Positions 37,992-47,656 of a stretch of 64,000 nucleotides of DNA are shown here, piece after piece. The stretch is from Paenibacillus sp. TCA20. Lineage in GTDB: Bacteria; Bacillota; Bacilli; Paenibacillales; Paenibacillaceae. Each line of letters starts with the position of its first letter. Position 1 is the stretch's first letter. The notes below the pieces were generated by a model. That model was not told the origin of the DNA. It searched no databases and saw only the letters and a list, made by a program, of their open reading frames with translations. A program made the translations under genes and the position numbers. The stretch is from assembly GCF_000732325.1 (NCBI RefSeq), contig NZ_BBIW01000001.1:186001-250000 (forward strand), in the 5' to 3' direction.

Positions 37992-38786
37992 CTAGTAAGG
38001 TATCAGTGCGAGCATATGTACAAACGGAAACACAAATATCCAGCTGTCACAGCGATCAAGTATACCGCCATGTCCAGGCAGCAGACTGCCCGAATCCTTA
38101 ATTCCATACACACGTTTGTATGCAGACTGTACCAAATCACCCATTTGTCCAATGATTGCAGAGGACAGTCCGATCAGCACTGCATTTCCAACACCGACAA
38201 TTCCATCGGATAACAGCGCAAAGCCTATTGAAATGATAACTGCAATGACAATGCCGCCGACAGCCCCTTCGATCGTTTTGTTCGGACTGATCACAGGCCA
38301 GAGCTTATGCTTACCGATCGTTTTACCGACAAAATAGGCCCCGGCATCACTGCCCCATATACTGACTAGAATCATAAAGGTCCAGAACAAACCATCCTGT
38401 AACTGACGAGTTGTTGCAATATAATAAAAACCGATCCCAACATATACGACACCAATAAACATCAGTGCCGCTGTTTGAACGGTCAGTTTGTTCTTGGTTG
38501 TTACTGTAGCAGTGAGGAACAGCAGCATTAAGAGCCATATGATCTGAATATGCGACAATGATATATCTAAGCTTGCGAGTACTGATGGAAATACGAGTAT
38601 CAGAACACTTATATAGCCTATAAATGCAGTTCCCCCAAATGGTGAGACCCCGATCATACGAATAAATTCATATAAACCGATCAGAGACATCAAGAGGATT
38701 AGAAGGTTATACCAAGTTCCTCCCAATATGGCAAATCCCAGAAAAAAAACTCCGGCAACAATTCCCGTTATGACTCGCTGTTTCAA
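37992..38786 (-). CDS. cdsA: Phosphatidate cytidylyltransferase
   Basis: A 264-residue polytopic membrane enzyme that makes CDP-diacylglycerol for phospholipid synthesis. About eight hydrophobic segments are seen, and the C-terminal CDP-alcohol signature includes SAIIGQMGDLVQSAYKR and DSGSLLPGHGGILDRCDS. Gap to uppS is 16 bases. Confidence 0.95.
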   Translation of the reverse strand: MKQRVITGIVAGVFFLGFAILGGTWYNLLILLMSLIGLYEFIRMIGVSPFGGTAFIGYISVLILVFPSVLASLDISLSHIQIIWLLMLLFLTATVTTKNKLTVQTAALMFIGVVYVGIGFYYIATTRQLQDGLFWTFMILVSIWGSDAGAYFVGKTIGKHKLWPVISPNKTIEGAVGGIVIAVIISIGFALLSDGIVGVGNAVLIGLSSAIIGQMGDLVQSAYKRVYGIKDSGSLLPGHGGILDRCDSWIFVFPFVHMLALIPY

Positions 38787-38802
38787 CTTGGTCCATCCTC
38801 CA

Positions 38803-39570
38803 TTACTTCAAACCGCCATATCTTCTCGTTCTTTGCTGATATTCAGCTACAGCCTCGTACAAATGCTGCTTCTCGAATTCAGGCCAATAAATATCAGTAA
38901 ACCACATCTCACTATAAGCAAGCTGCCACAACATGAAGTTACTTAAACGAAGCTCACCGCTCGTACGTATAAGCAGATCAGGATCAGGCAAGCTGCTTGT
39001 TAACAAATGTTCCCCGATGAGCTCAGACGTAATCTCACTTGCTTGAAGTTCCCCGGCTTCAATTTTAAGACCAAGTAATCTTACTGCCTCCGTGATCTCC
39101 TTACGGCTGCCATAATTCAGAGCAAAATTCAATACCATCCCGGTATTGTGTTTTGTCTTTTCAATCGCCTCTTTGACCGCCTTAATGGTATGTTCCGGAA
39201 GCTGCTCTTCATGCCCCATCATTTTAACGCGCACATTTTTTTCAATGAGCTCATCCAATTCCTGTGACAAGAAATCAACAGGCAGTCTCATCAAAAAATC
39301 AACTTCGTCTCTTGGCCTGGTCCAATTTTCGGTGGAAAAGGCATACATGGTCAAATATTCCACACCTAAATCATTTGCAGCTATCGTAGCACGTTTAACA
39401 GCCTTCATGCCACTCTGATGACCCATAATACGGGGCAAGCCCTGCCGTTTAGCCCATCTTCCGTTACCATCCATAATAATCGCAACATGCTTCGGGATGT
39501 TATCCTTGGACAGCTGTGGCAGCTCTTTCTTGTCATCACCGTTCAACCATGACCGAAAGCGTTTCATCAT
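38803..39570 (-). CDS. uppS: Undecaprenyl (isoprenyl) diphosphate synthase
   Basis: A 255-residue cis-prenyltransferase making undecaprenyl diphosphate, the lipid carrier of cell wall synthesis. The catalytic Asp is D34 in IIMDGNGRWAKRQG, and the C-terminal RTSGELRLSNFMLWQ motif is intact. It lies between frr and cdsA, with two hairpins in the gap after frr. Confidence 0.96.
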   Translation of the reverse strand: MMKRFRSWLNGDDKKELPQLSKDNIPKHVAIIMDGNGRWAKRQGLPRIMGHQSGMKAVKRATIAANDLGVEYLTMYAFSTENWTRPRDEVDFLMRLPVDFLSQELDELIEKNVRVKMMGHEEQLPEHTIKAVKEAIEKTKHNTGMVLNFALNYGSRKEITEAVRLLGLKIEAGELQASEITSELIGEHLLTSSLPDPDLLIRTSGELRLSNFMLWQLAYSEMWFTDIYWPEFEKQHLYEAVAEYQQRTRRYGGLK

Positions 39571-39599
39571 TCGACTTCCTCCAAAATTCCCATGAAGTT

Positions 39600-39646
39600 T
39601 CTTTTCACTCTTGTGAAAAGAGCAAACCCCACCGAAGGCGGAGGGG
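39600..39646 (-). terminator. Two adjacent hairpins between frr and uppS
   Basis: Reading the minus strand, a CCCC-CCG/CGG-GGGG hairpin (39627-39646) followed by TTTG is succeeded by a perfect 9-bp hairpin (TCTTTTCAC with GTGAAAAGA, 39600-39621). The first looks like a weak intrinsic terminator; together they may reduce read-through from pyrH-frr into uppS. Confidence 0.5.
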
Positions 39647-39663
39647 CCGTATGCTATGCTTAA

Positions 39664-40217
39664 TTAAACTTCCATAATTTCTTTTTCTTTTGCAGCAAGA
39701 ACTTTATCTACTTCGGCAACAAACTTGTCTGTTGCTTTTTGAATATCTTCTTGATGTCTGCGGGACTCATCTTCCGAAATTTCGGATTTTTCGAGCTTCT
39801 TAATATCATCGTTCGCATCGCGGCGAATATTACGGATTGCAACCTTGGCTTCTTCGCCGAATTTCTTCGTGAATTTCACCAATTCTGTTCTGCGCTCTTC
39901 CGTAAGCGGAGGAATCGACAAACGAATCATTGCTCCGTCATTCGCAGGAGTCAGTCCCAGATCAGACTTCATAATCGCACGCTCGATATCAGCGAGAGAG
40001 GATTTGTCCCAAGGCTGAATCATCAGCGTACGGGAATCCGGTGTGTTAATATTTGCAAGCTGGTTCAGAGGCGTAGGTGCACCATAATATTCAACTTGAA
40101 TACGATCAAGCAGAGCAGGTGTTGCACGACCTGCACGAAGTGTTGAAAGATCACGTTTCAGTGCTAGAATCGCTTTGTCCATACGCTCTTCAGCATTCTT
40201 TTTAATTGATTGTGGCA

Positions 40218-40218
<1 letters not shown>
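39664..40218 (-). CDS. frr: Ribosome recycling factor
   Basis: A 184-residue factor that splits post-termination ribosomes together with EF-G. The sequence, with [19 protein letters not shown] near the N-terminus and the C-terminal [18 protein letters not shown], is typical. Its ATG overlaps the pyrH stop by one base (TAATG). Confidence 0.97.
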
Positions 40219-41009
<791 letters not shown>

Positions 41010-41014
41010 TTAGT

Positions 41015-41043
41015 TAAAAAGAAAGGAACACGGATTGTGTTCC
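41015..41043 (-). terminator. Intrinsic terminator after tsf
   Basis: A perfect 7-bp stem (GGAACAC with GTGTTCC) with a 5-base loop is followed on the minus strand by TTTCTTTTTAAC. It lies ~155 bases beyond the tsf stop and before pyrH; the stretch 41044-41197 between tsf and this hairpin shows nothing else I can name. Confidence 0.8.
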
Positions 41044-41197
41044 ACTCTTAGTTAAAGAAAACTTTCTGAGCCGAATCTCGGACTATCCAGTTCTTCTTCC
41101 AATATAAAGGTGTCTTGTAAAATCTCATGAAGCTAATCTAATTATATCTTCAGAAGACATGGGCAAGTCCGATTTCTGTTCATACATGTTTCAATAA

Positions 41198-41848
41198 TTA
41201 GTTTTTCACTTGTGCCATAACTTCTTCTACGAAGTTATCTTGTTTTTTCTCAAGACCTTCACCCAGTTCGTAACGAACAAAGCGACGGATGGAAATATTC
41301 TCACCAATTGTGCTGATTTTTTCGTTCAGCAATTGTTGGATAGTTACATCAGGGTTCTTAACGAAAGATTGCTCAAGCAAGCAGTATTCTTCGTAGTATT
41401 TACCGATGCGGCCTTCAACCATTTTTTCAACGATTTTTTCTGGTTTTCCTTCATTAAGAGCTTGAGCTTTCAAAATTTCTTTTTCTTTCTCAATCTCTTC
41501 TTGAGGAACTTCCTCGCGAGTTACATAAAGCGGGTTCGAAGCAGCAATGTGCATAGCAATGTCGCGTGCAAACTCTTTGAATTGGTCAGTCATTGCTACG
41601 AAGTCAGTTTCGCAGTTAACTTCAACCAATACGCCGATCCGTCCGCCAGCGTGGATGTAAGATTGAACCACACCTTCAGTTGCTACACGGCCAGCTTTGT
41701 TTGCTGCTGCAGCCAGACCTTTTTCACGAAGAATTTCAGTTGCTTTTGTTACATCATTGTTCGCTTCTTCCAGTGCTTTTTTGCAATCCAGCATACCAGC
41801 GCCAGTTTTTTCGCGAAGCTCTTTAACCAATTTCGCATCTACTGCCAT
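41198..41848 (-). CDS. tsf: Translation elongation factor Ts
   Basis: A 216-residue nucleotide exchange factor for EF-Tu. The N-terminal UBA-like domain ([20 protein letters not shown]) and the dimerisation core ([19 protein letters not shown]) are standard; it is the short Gram-positive form. It is cotranscribed with rpsB across a hairpin. Confidence 0.97.
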   Translation of the reverse strand: MAVDAKLVKELREKTGAGMLDCKKALEEANNDVTKATEILREKGLAAAANKAGRVATEGVVQSYIHAGGRIGVLVEVNCETDFVAMTDQFKEFARDIAMHIAASNPLYVTREEVPQEEIEKEKEILKAQALNEGKPEKIVEKMVEGRIGKYYEEYCLLEQSFVKNPDVTIQQLLNEKISTIGENISIRRFVRYELGEGLEKKQDNFVEEVMAQVKN

Positions 41849-41886
41849 TTGATTTCCCTCCAGAGGATAATTTTGCGTATGACCCT

Positions 41887-41930
41887 AAAAAAAGGGCAGT
41901 GAAAGGTTATCCACCTACCAACCACCCTTT
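41887..41930 (-). terminator. Attenuator-like hairpin between rpsB and tsf
   Basis: On the minus strand AAAGGG pairs with CCCTTT, enclosing a GGTT/AACC helix, and is followed by a run of seven T. It lies in the 122-base gap between rpsB and tsf and may set the ratio of S2 to EF-Ts. Confidence 0.55.
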
Positions 41931-41970
41931 TCATTTAATTCATATACATGAGACCCTTACAAAGCCATGC

Positions 41971-42669
41971 TTAAGCGGATGTTTCTTCGCCTTGATGAGC
42001 TTCGATAACAGCATCAGCCATTTTACCAGTAAGCAATTTAACCGCGCGAATCGCGTCATCGTTACCAGGAATGACATAATCGATTTCGTCCGGATCGCAG
42101 TTTGTATCAACGATACCTACGATTGGGATACCCAATTTGCGAGCTTCCGCAACTGCGATACGCTCTTTACGTGGGTCGATTACGAACAGGGCGCTTGGAA
42201 GACCCTTCATGTTCTTGATACCGCCGAGGAATTTCTCGAGACGGTCTTTCTCTTTACGGAGAATGATAACTTCTTTTTTAGGCAGCACTTGGAAAGTGCC
42301 GTCCTCTTCCCAAGCTTCCAACTGCTTCAAACGATCGATACGTTTTTGAATAGTTTGGAAGTTAGTCAGAGTACCGCCGAGCCAACGTTGGTTAATAAAG
42401 AACTGACCAGCGCGCTCTGCTTCTTCTTTTACGGAATCTTGAGCTTGTTTCTTAGTACCTACGAACAGAATTGTTCCATTCTCTCCTGCGATACTCTTAA
42501 CAAAGTTGTAAGCTTCCTCAACCTTTTTCACTGTCTTTTGCAAGTCAATGATGTAAATACCGTTTCTTTCAGTGAAGATATAACGATCCATCTTTGGATT
42601 CCAACGGCGAGTTTGGTGACCGAAGTGAACCCCAGCTTCGAGAAGCTGTTTCATGGAGATAACTGCCAT
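41971..42669 (-). CDS. rpsB: Ribosomal protein uS2
   Basis: A 232-residue small-subunit protein. The [20 protein letters not shown] start and [21 protein letters not shown] motif are standard. The ATG at 42669 has AGGAGG nine bases upstream. It has a probable promoter at 42793-42821 and a ~117-base leader, and follows the end of the flagellar operon. Confidence 0.97.
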   Translation of the reverse strand: MAVISMKQLLEAGVHFGHQTRRWNPKMDRYIFTERNGIYIIDLQKTVKKVEEAYNFVKSIAGENGTILFVGTKKQAQDSVKEEAERAGQFFINQRWLGGTLTNFQTIQKRIDRLKQLEAWEEDGTFQVLPKKEVIILRKEKDRLEKFLGGIKNMKGLPSALFVIDPRKERIAVAEARKLGIPIVGIVDTNCDPDEIDYVIPGNDDAIRAVKLLTGKMADAVIEAHQGEETSA

Positions 42670-42792
42670 CTCCACACACCTCCTAATTATTGGTTTTTGT
42701 GTCCTCCGCCGGCATCATTTCCCGTCAAGACTTACCATAAGGCAAGCACCCTCGACAGAATTAGCACAGCGTGTGTTTTAACACCGTCAATT

Positions 42793-42821
42793 AATATATC
42801 ACAACTGCATCCCCGATGCAA
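42793..42821 (-). promoter_or_regulatory. SigA-like promoter for rpsB-tsf
   Basis: On the minus strand TTGCAT and TATATT are 17 bases apart. The predicted leader of ~117 bases includes a GTGTT/AACAC palindrome near its start and could host S2 autoregulation. The -35 is imperfect. Confidence 0.5.
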
Positions 42822-42878
42822 CAAAGTTGGCATCAATCTCTATTAATTTCACAATACCTTCAAAAAACTTGTCTCTGA

Positions 42879-43475
42879 TCAGGGTCCTGATATAAGCTTT
42901 GATATTACAGAATCTATGGATTCTCCCTCTGTGAACTCGTAGGTGCCTATCTGAATCTTCTTGTTGATCTTTTGTTTTTTGGCCTCTTCAATGAAAGCAT
43001 TACGATTCTCTAATACACGAAGAGACGACAAATGATCTGCAACATCATTGAGGGTAGCCCCGTTGATTACTCGATAAGAAATTGTACCTGATGCTGGCTT
43101 GTCTGCCGGCTTCGGAGCCTGGGAATTCTCCGGTGCTGCCGGCTGCTCCGGCTGTTCAGGGGTACTCGCCTCAGGATCTTCACTGCTGGCCGTATTGCCA
43201 GAGTTAGTGCTGGAAGATGTGCTGTTGCCCTGCGCCTGCTCCTCTGCCTTTGCCTCGGTCCATTCCTCTTCTGTCATGACCTCGGCAGATGCATCGTATA
43301 CCTTCAGCTCCAATTCTTCCGCTGCCTCTTGAAGCTCTTCTCTCGTCAGTGCACTGAGATCCTGCGTCTCATGTCCTCCAGCTTGTCCTTGCCCAATCAA
43401 GGCCAGCTGCAGTATCAAAGCACCTGCTGCAATTCCGGTTCCAAGCCCGAGAAGAAAGGAACGATTTTTGATCAT
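42879..43475 (-). CDS. Membrane-anchored protein with MltG/YceG-like N-terminal fold
   Basis: A 198-residue protein. Residues ~6-28 are a membrane anchor, residues ~35-80 are acidic and helical, residues ~80-125 are a Ser/Glu/Pro-rich linker, and residues ~130-198 resemble the LysM-like N-terminal part of the endolytic transglycosylase MltG (LNDVADHLSS then QIGTYEFTEGESIDSVISKL). The catalytic MltG domain is missing. The gene ends the flagellar/chemotaxis block and its ATG overlaps the preceding SwrB-like gene by four bases. A role at the cell wall near the flagellum is possible, but function is unknown. Confidence 0.7.
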   Translation of the reverse strand: MIKNRSFLLGLGTGIAAGALILQLALIGQGQAGGHETQDLSALTREELQEAAEELELKVYDASAEVMTEEEWTEAKAEEQAQGNSTSSSTNSGNTASSEDPEASTPEQPEQPAAPENSQAPKPADKPASGTISYRVINGATLNDVADHLSSLRVLENRNAFIEEAKKQKINKKIQIGTYEFTEGESIDSVISKLISGP

Positions 43476-44005
43476 CGTCTCTCCTCCTTATTCCCAAGCT
43501 GTAATATAACCTGGACCTCTCCTTTGGGCATGTTCAGCTTGCTCGAAATATAATCTACTGACTTTCCTTCCCCATCGAGCTTGAACAGCTCTGGAAACCG
43601 TGACTGAATCGAATTCATTTCGGAAGGAACTTCCTTGCTTTCTAAGATCGGATTGGCTTCTACTGCAGCAGCAAGCTCTCTCTCCTGGGTAGATATTGGT
43701 ACGGACACTGTTTCCTTGTAAGCTGATTGTTCCGCTACTTGAGAGTGTAATGAGCTGAGCTGCTGGCGCAAGTCTCGAATTTCCTGTTCTCTGCGCTTGT
43801 CTGTCTCTGACCATTCCTGCTGATACTGCTTGAGCTTGTGAATAACCTTCTCATTCTCAAGCTCAATTTCCGCCAGGTAACGATCCAGTGTAGACTCTAC
43901 GTCCTTTACTACCTTCTGTCCTGAGTCTGTCCTTGATTTGGGCATAAACCAAGCGAATACAATGACACATAGGCCAAGTACGACGATAGTACTCCATGGT
44001 TGCAT
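43472..44005 (-). CDS. swrB: SwrB-like membrane protein (DUF6115 C-terminus)
   Basis: A 177-residue protein with one N-terminal membrane segment (STIVVLGLCVIVFAWFM), a long coiled-coil-like region and a C-terminal helix-turn-helix-like domain (LDGEGKSVDYISSKLNMPKG) typical of DUF6115. B. subtilis SwrB, encoded between sigD and rpsB, has this layout and helps activate the flagellar export apparatus. Sequence identity beyond the C-terminal domain looks low, so the name rests largely on architecture and position. Confidence 0.65.
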   Translation of the reverse strand: MQPWSTIVVLGLCVIVFAWFMPKSRTDSGQKVVKDVESTLDRYLAEIELENEKVIHKLKQYQQEWSETDKRREQEIRDLRQQLSSLHSQVAEQSAYKETVSVPISTQERELAAAVEANPILESKEVPSEMNSIQSRFPELFKLDGEGKSVDYISSKLNMPKGEVQVILQLGNKEERR

Positions 44006-44094
44006 GAGCCTGTTCTCCTTTATTTACGTGCACTTGCATTTAGAATTCATTAAGTATTTATTGCAATACAAAACTTCGACTTTATTCTATGTGA

Positions 44095-44409
44095 TTACAA
44101 GCTCACATCAAAGTTTTTCCCCTTAAACGGGTGCTCAGCGGGGACAGCAGATATTTCGTCTGCAAGCTCATTACTCTGATTCAACGGTTCTCCCTGTGTA
44201 TGTGAAGTATTACGCTGATCCCTAATGCTTGCCTGCTCCGATTCGTTTGTCTTTGGACTCTGCTTCGACTTCTTCTTGATCTGCTTCAATTGATTGTCCG
44301 CGAGCAGCGACTGCTCTGATGATCTTCTGTGGTCGTATTCGCTTTGATAACGTCCCGCCTCACTCGTGCGCGGTATAGCAATTTGAAGTTCAACCGCTTT
44401 TAGACTCAT
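44095..44409 (-). CDS. Small hypothetical protein of the flagellar block
   Basis: A 104-residue hydrophilic protein without signal peptide or membrane segment. It begins SLKAVELQIAIPRT, has a Lys/Gln/Ser/Glu-rich middle that should be disordered, and ends in HPFKGKNFDVSL. The definite start and end segments joined by a loose middle suggest two short binding motifs. It lies 36 bases after the DUF342 gene. I do not recognise a function; association with flagellar regulation or assembly is suggested only by position. Confidence 0.65.
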   Translation of the reverse strand: MSLKAVELQIAIPRTSEAGRYQSEYDHRRSSEQSLLADNQLKQIKKKSKQSPKTNESEQASIRDQRNTSHTQGEPLNQSNELADEISAVPAEHPFKGKNFDVSL

Positions 44410-44445
44410 CTGATAAAGTCACTCCTTTGGGTGGTGTAATATAAT

Positions 44446-45858
44446 TTACATTCCTTTTAAGGGTACCATGGAAATATCGCCATTATGATAAAAAAACGAT
44501 ATTCTTGTCGCTGAATCTTTAACAAATCTAGTGTATCTGCCGATAACTATTTTAGAGCCGCCGTAGATGGTCTTCATGACATCGACACTTGCATTGGATG
44601 TATCCTCGAGCATTTTCTCAATATCAAGGATCCGTTCCTTAATCTCAGCAAGTTCTCGCATACTTGACTGATGGGTGACCTGAAGCTTCATTCTCATGCT
44701 TAGCTTATCAGGGGCTAGCTGCCCGGATGCAGCCATTTGATCAAGCAAATGTAATGCCTTTGCCGTCTTGTCGATGCTTTCAGTTTGAGCTTTAAGCTCT
44801 GTCCTTAGCTGTGCAAGCTCATTGCGCAGCTCTGGAACGACACCCACTTCAATCGTTGTCACGGTTGACATGGTATTCCCGATGGTCCGTGCTGCCACTT
44901 TTTCACCAGCCTGAATGACACCGCCGACGATAAGGCCCTTGGTACCTTCACATATGCATTGCTTGCCTGCCCTGATATTAGAATGCATGATGCTCTGAGT
45001 GACGTAAACACTCCCTCCAGCCTGAACGCTGGCATCCTGAATGAAGGAGCTCTTTACATCGACGCCTGCTTGGATGAGTCCTTTATTATAGCCGATGATT
45101 CCGCCTGTAACTTGAATAGATCCCCCTGCATAGAGTTCAGCACCCTCGACGCCGCCAACCACACGGATATCTCCTGCGGCTTTGACTTTAAAGCCTGTCA
45201 GCACGTTTCCTCTTATAACGACCGTACCTACAAAATCAATATTACCCGTATTGTAATCAATGTCCCCGTTCACTTCGTATACAGGGAATACATTGATTCG
45301 ATCCTTGTCCGTAGGAGTGACAAGTCCATCTAGTGCAGCATACATGGCATCGCCTTCGGCATTAACGACCACATTCTTGCCTGGCTTAAATCTGGCTTCC
45401 TTGCCAGGACGGTAGGGTATCGCTTCACCTTTGACACTCTTTCCAGGTATGCCTGGCTCGGGCGGCTTCCGCCTAGCAATAACCTGCCCTTTTTTTACAT
45501 TGCTGAGCTGGGTAATTTCTTTGTAATCGACTCTCCCGCCCTCTGTTTCGAGCGGCTTGCGCTCTCCGGTTTCGACTAGATTCGTTATTAATTCAATGAA
45601 TCCATCGGTCCCCGGGACCGGATCATCACCAGAAGCCACGGTTGGCTTTAATCCATAATATGCTGATGGACGTTTAGCGATATCCTGTAGAATCTCCTCG
45701 TGAACTCCATAGACGATTCCTTGCTGAGCAAGATAGGCCTTTAATTCCCCAGCTGTAATTTCAAATTCTTCTTGTCTAATCATATCAAGTACTGCGCTGC
45801 TGTGATCAGCTGAAAACAGCACCTTCATGTACTGCGCTGGGTCTAATTTCTGCGTCAT
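44446..45858 (-). CDS. FapA/DUF342-family protein
   Basis: A 470-residue cytoplasmic protein. The middle (~residues 150-350) has the repetitive right-handed beta-helix-like pattern of DUF342/FapA (GNVLTGFKVKAAGDIRVVGG, AGGSIQVTGG, AGGSVYVTQS), followed by a coiled-coil region and a small C-terminal domain. Homologues have been described as polymer-forming proteins affecting cell polarity or flagella in other bacteria. The ATG at 45858 follows GGAAGG six bases upstream. It lies 53 bases after sigD. Confidence 0.8.
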   Translation of the reverse strand: MTQKLDPAQYMKVLFSADHSSAVLDMIRQEEFEITAGELKAYLAQQGIVYGVHEEILQDIAKRPSAYYGLKPTVASGDDPVPGTDGFIELITNLVETGERKPLETEGGRVDYKEITQLSNVKKGQVIARRKPPEPGIPGKSVKGEAIPYRPGKEARFKPGKNVVVNAEGDAMYAALDGLVTPTDKDRINVFPVYEVNGDIDYNTGNIDFVGTVVIRGNVLTGFKVKAAGDIRVVGGVEGAELYAGGSIQVTGGIIGYNKGLIQAGVDVKSSFIQDASVQAGGSVYVTQSIMHSNIRAGKQCICEGTKGLIVGGVIQAGEKVAARTIGNTMSTVTTIEVGVVPELRNELAQLRTELKAQTESIDKTAKALHLLDQMAASGQLAPDKLSMRMKLQVTHQSSMRELAEIKERILDIEKMLEDTSNASVDVMKTIYGGSKIVIGRYTRFVKDSATRISFFYHNGDISMVPLKGM

Positions 45859-45911
45859 CTGCAACCTTCCTTCTTTCTCCATAGACAGCTTATTTTAAAA
45901 TTACTCTTATT

Positions 45912-46700
45912 CTAATCCCTGTTCATTAAGAGTTCACGCTGTTTCTCAAGAGTACCTCTCAGCCTCAGAATTGCCTTGGAGTGAAGCTGGGAAATACGCG
46001 ATGGTGACAATGACATCACTTCTGCAATTTCACTCAATGATAAATCCTCATAATATAGTAAGGAAACCACAATTCTTTCTTTTTCCGTCAGCTTATCAAT
46101 GCCCTGCATCAAAGCCTGCTTCAAATGAATATCTCTTACCGTCTGCTCAGGGGCATAAGCCTTCTCATCGATCAATAGTGACATCCGTGTCTCCGCATCC
46201 TCCTCGCGCAGTGGATCCTCAAGTGAATACAGCGACATTACCGCGACTTCCTGCAGCATGTTCCTGAAATCTCCAGCAGAAACGTCGAGATATTGGCCCA
46301 TCTCTTCATCAGTGACACTTCTTGAATACCTCTGTTCCAAATGCTGATAAGCCTCTTCAATCTTCTTCGCCTTCTCTCTGACAGATCTCGGCACCCAGTC
46401 ACCCTGGCGCAAGCCATCGAGAATCGCACCTCTCACTCTCCATGAAGCATAAGTCTCAAATTGAAGTCCGCGCTTATAATCAAATTTGTCCAGAGCATCC
46501 ATCAGTCCCAGAGCACCATTGCTCTCCAAATCATCCTTTGATACATTCTTGGGCAATCCGACGGCGAGTCGACTTGAGACATACTGAACGATATGAAGAT
46601 GTTTTTCAATCAGCTGGTTCCTTGCATCCAGGTCCCCTTGTTCCTTCCATCTTTCCCACAGGTCCATATCTGCCAAATGGGACGAATTTCGGTCTGTCAT
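45912..46700 (-). CDS. sigD: RNA polymerase sigma factor SigD (FliA/WhiG family)
   Basis: A 262-residue flagellar-type sigma factor directing late flagellar, chemotaxis and autolysin genes. Region 2 (LGLMDALDKFDYKRGLQFET then ASWRVRGAILDGLR), region 3 and region 4 (EKERIVVSLLYYEDLSLSEI) are complete, and the family's typical AILDGLRxxDWVPRSVR is present. The ATG has GGGGGTGA ahead. It lies near the end of the operon, as in B. subtilis, where this placement makes its level sensitive to transcript reach. Confidence 0.95.
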   Translation of the reverse strand: MTDRNSSHLADMDLWERWKEQGDLDARNQLIEKHLHIVQYVSSRLAVGLPKNVSKDDLESNGALGLMDALDKFDYKRGLQFETYASWRVRGAILDGLRQGDWVPRSVREKAKKIEEAYQHLEQRYSRSVTDEEMGQYLDVSAGDFRNMLQEVAVMSLYSLEDPLREEDAETRMSLLIDEKAYAPEQTVRDIHLKQALMQGIDKLTEKERIVVSLLYYEDLSLSEIAEVMSLSPSRISQLHSKAILRLRGTLEKQRELLMNRD

Positions 46701-46715
46701 ATCGCGTCACCCCCT

Positions 46716-47159
46716 TTAATTGTCTGACAAGTGTCGAACGGCTTTTGCCAATTCTTCAGCATCCTTTGTCCGAACAAGCTTCGGAGGATTAAGTGGTTCA
46801 AATCCAGCTTCAGCTGCTGATTTTTTCGGTTCACTCTTACTCTCTTCCTGCGGTGAATAATTTAATAGATTCCTTAGCTCCTCATCATCATCTGGAGCGG
46901 TTATATCCAGCTGTGTTCCCTTATGCTCTGTACCTTCCTCCTGCTGACTTTGATCTTCAGCGCTTTGCGACGGTGCCAGGACGTATCCCAGCACCCATCT
47001 GCAAATAAAAGCAATGACAAACCAGATCACAAAGGCTGTGCCCGCACGGTACAAACTAGTAGATAATAAGTTACTGCTGTAGGAAACAAAAAATGTATAG
47101 ACCAAACCGATAAGTCCAAACACAAAATTTATGCGAATCGTACCAAACAACGTAGTCAT
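46716..47159 (-). CDS. Small membrane protein between cheD and sigD
   Basis: A 147-residue protein with two predicted membrane helices in the first ~70 residues (FVFGLIGLVYTFFVSY; FVIWFVIAFICRWVLGYVL), then a charged cytoplasmic tail ending in FEPLNPPKLVRTKDAEELA and AVRHLSDN. Its start overlaps the cheD stop by four bases, and sigD begins 15 bases later. B. subtilis has no gene here. I do not recognise a function; the conserved-looking tail could dock to a flagellar or chemotaxis protein. Confidence 0.7.
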   Translation of the reverse strand: MTTLFGTIRINFVFGLIGLVYTFFVSYSSNLLSTSLYRAGTAFVIWFVIAFICRWVLGYVLAPSQSAEDQSQQEEGTEHKGTQLDITAPDDDEELRNLLNYSPQEESKSEPKKSAAEAGFEPLNPPKLVRTKDAEELAKAVRHLSDN

Positions 47160-47656
47160 AACTCTTTCACACCCATCTGTACGCTTCGAATTGTCAGCAC
47201 CCCTGTATCCCGATCCAGATCAATGGTTCTGCCATGATGTCCACCACAATCCTCTGCGATCAGCGGAATATCTGCTAGATTCAAAGCTTCTTTGCACGCT
47301 TCCGTATTTCGAGGGCCAATACGTAACGTATCCCCAGATCCGGCAAATTGAAACATCTGAGATCCACCTGCCATTTTGGCAACAATATGCGGCTGAGATG
47401 CTCCCTGCGCCTTCATTCTATCTAACAGTAGTACGATTGCGGTATCCGCATACTTTGCCCGATTTAAATCCACACTTTCTCTAGCAATCGAAGAAGATGG
47501 AAGCATCACATGCGCCATACCGCAAATCCTGCTCACAGGATCGTACAATGTGACACCGACACAGGATCCAAGCCCGGTCGTTCTAATGACTCCCGGCTCA
47601 GCCAGAATATTTAAATCAGCCATTCCTACCTTGATCAGCTTCTTCTGCTCAATCAT
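47156..47656 (-). CDS. cheD: Chemoreceptor glutamine deamidase CheD
   Basis: A 166-residue enzyme that deamidates glutamines on chemoreceptors and stimulates CheC. Its papain-like site is visible: C32 in TGLGSCVGV, H49 in GMAHVMLP and T27. The stop overlaps the next gene, and its start overlaps the cheC stop by one base. Confidence 0.95.
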   Translation of the reverse strand: MIEQKKLIKVGMADLNILAEPGVIRTTGLGSCVGVTLYDPVSRICGMAHVMLPSSSIARESVDLNRAKYADTAIVLLLDRMKAQGASQPHIVAKMAGGSQMFQFAGSGDTLRIGPRNTEACKEALNLADIPLIAEDCGGHHGRTIDLDRDTGVLTIRSVQMGVKEL

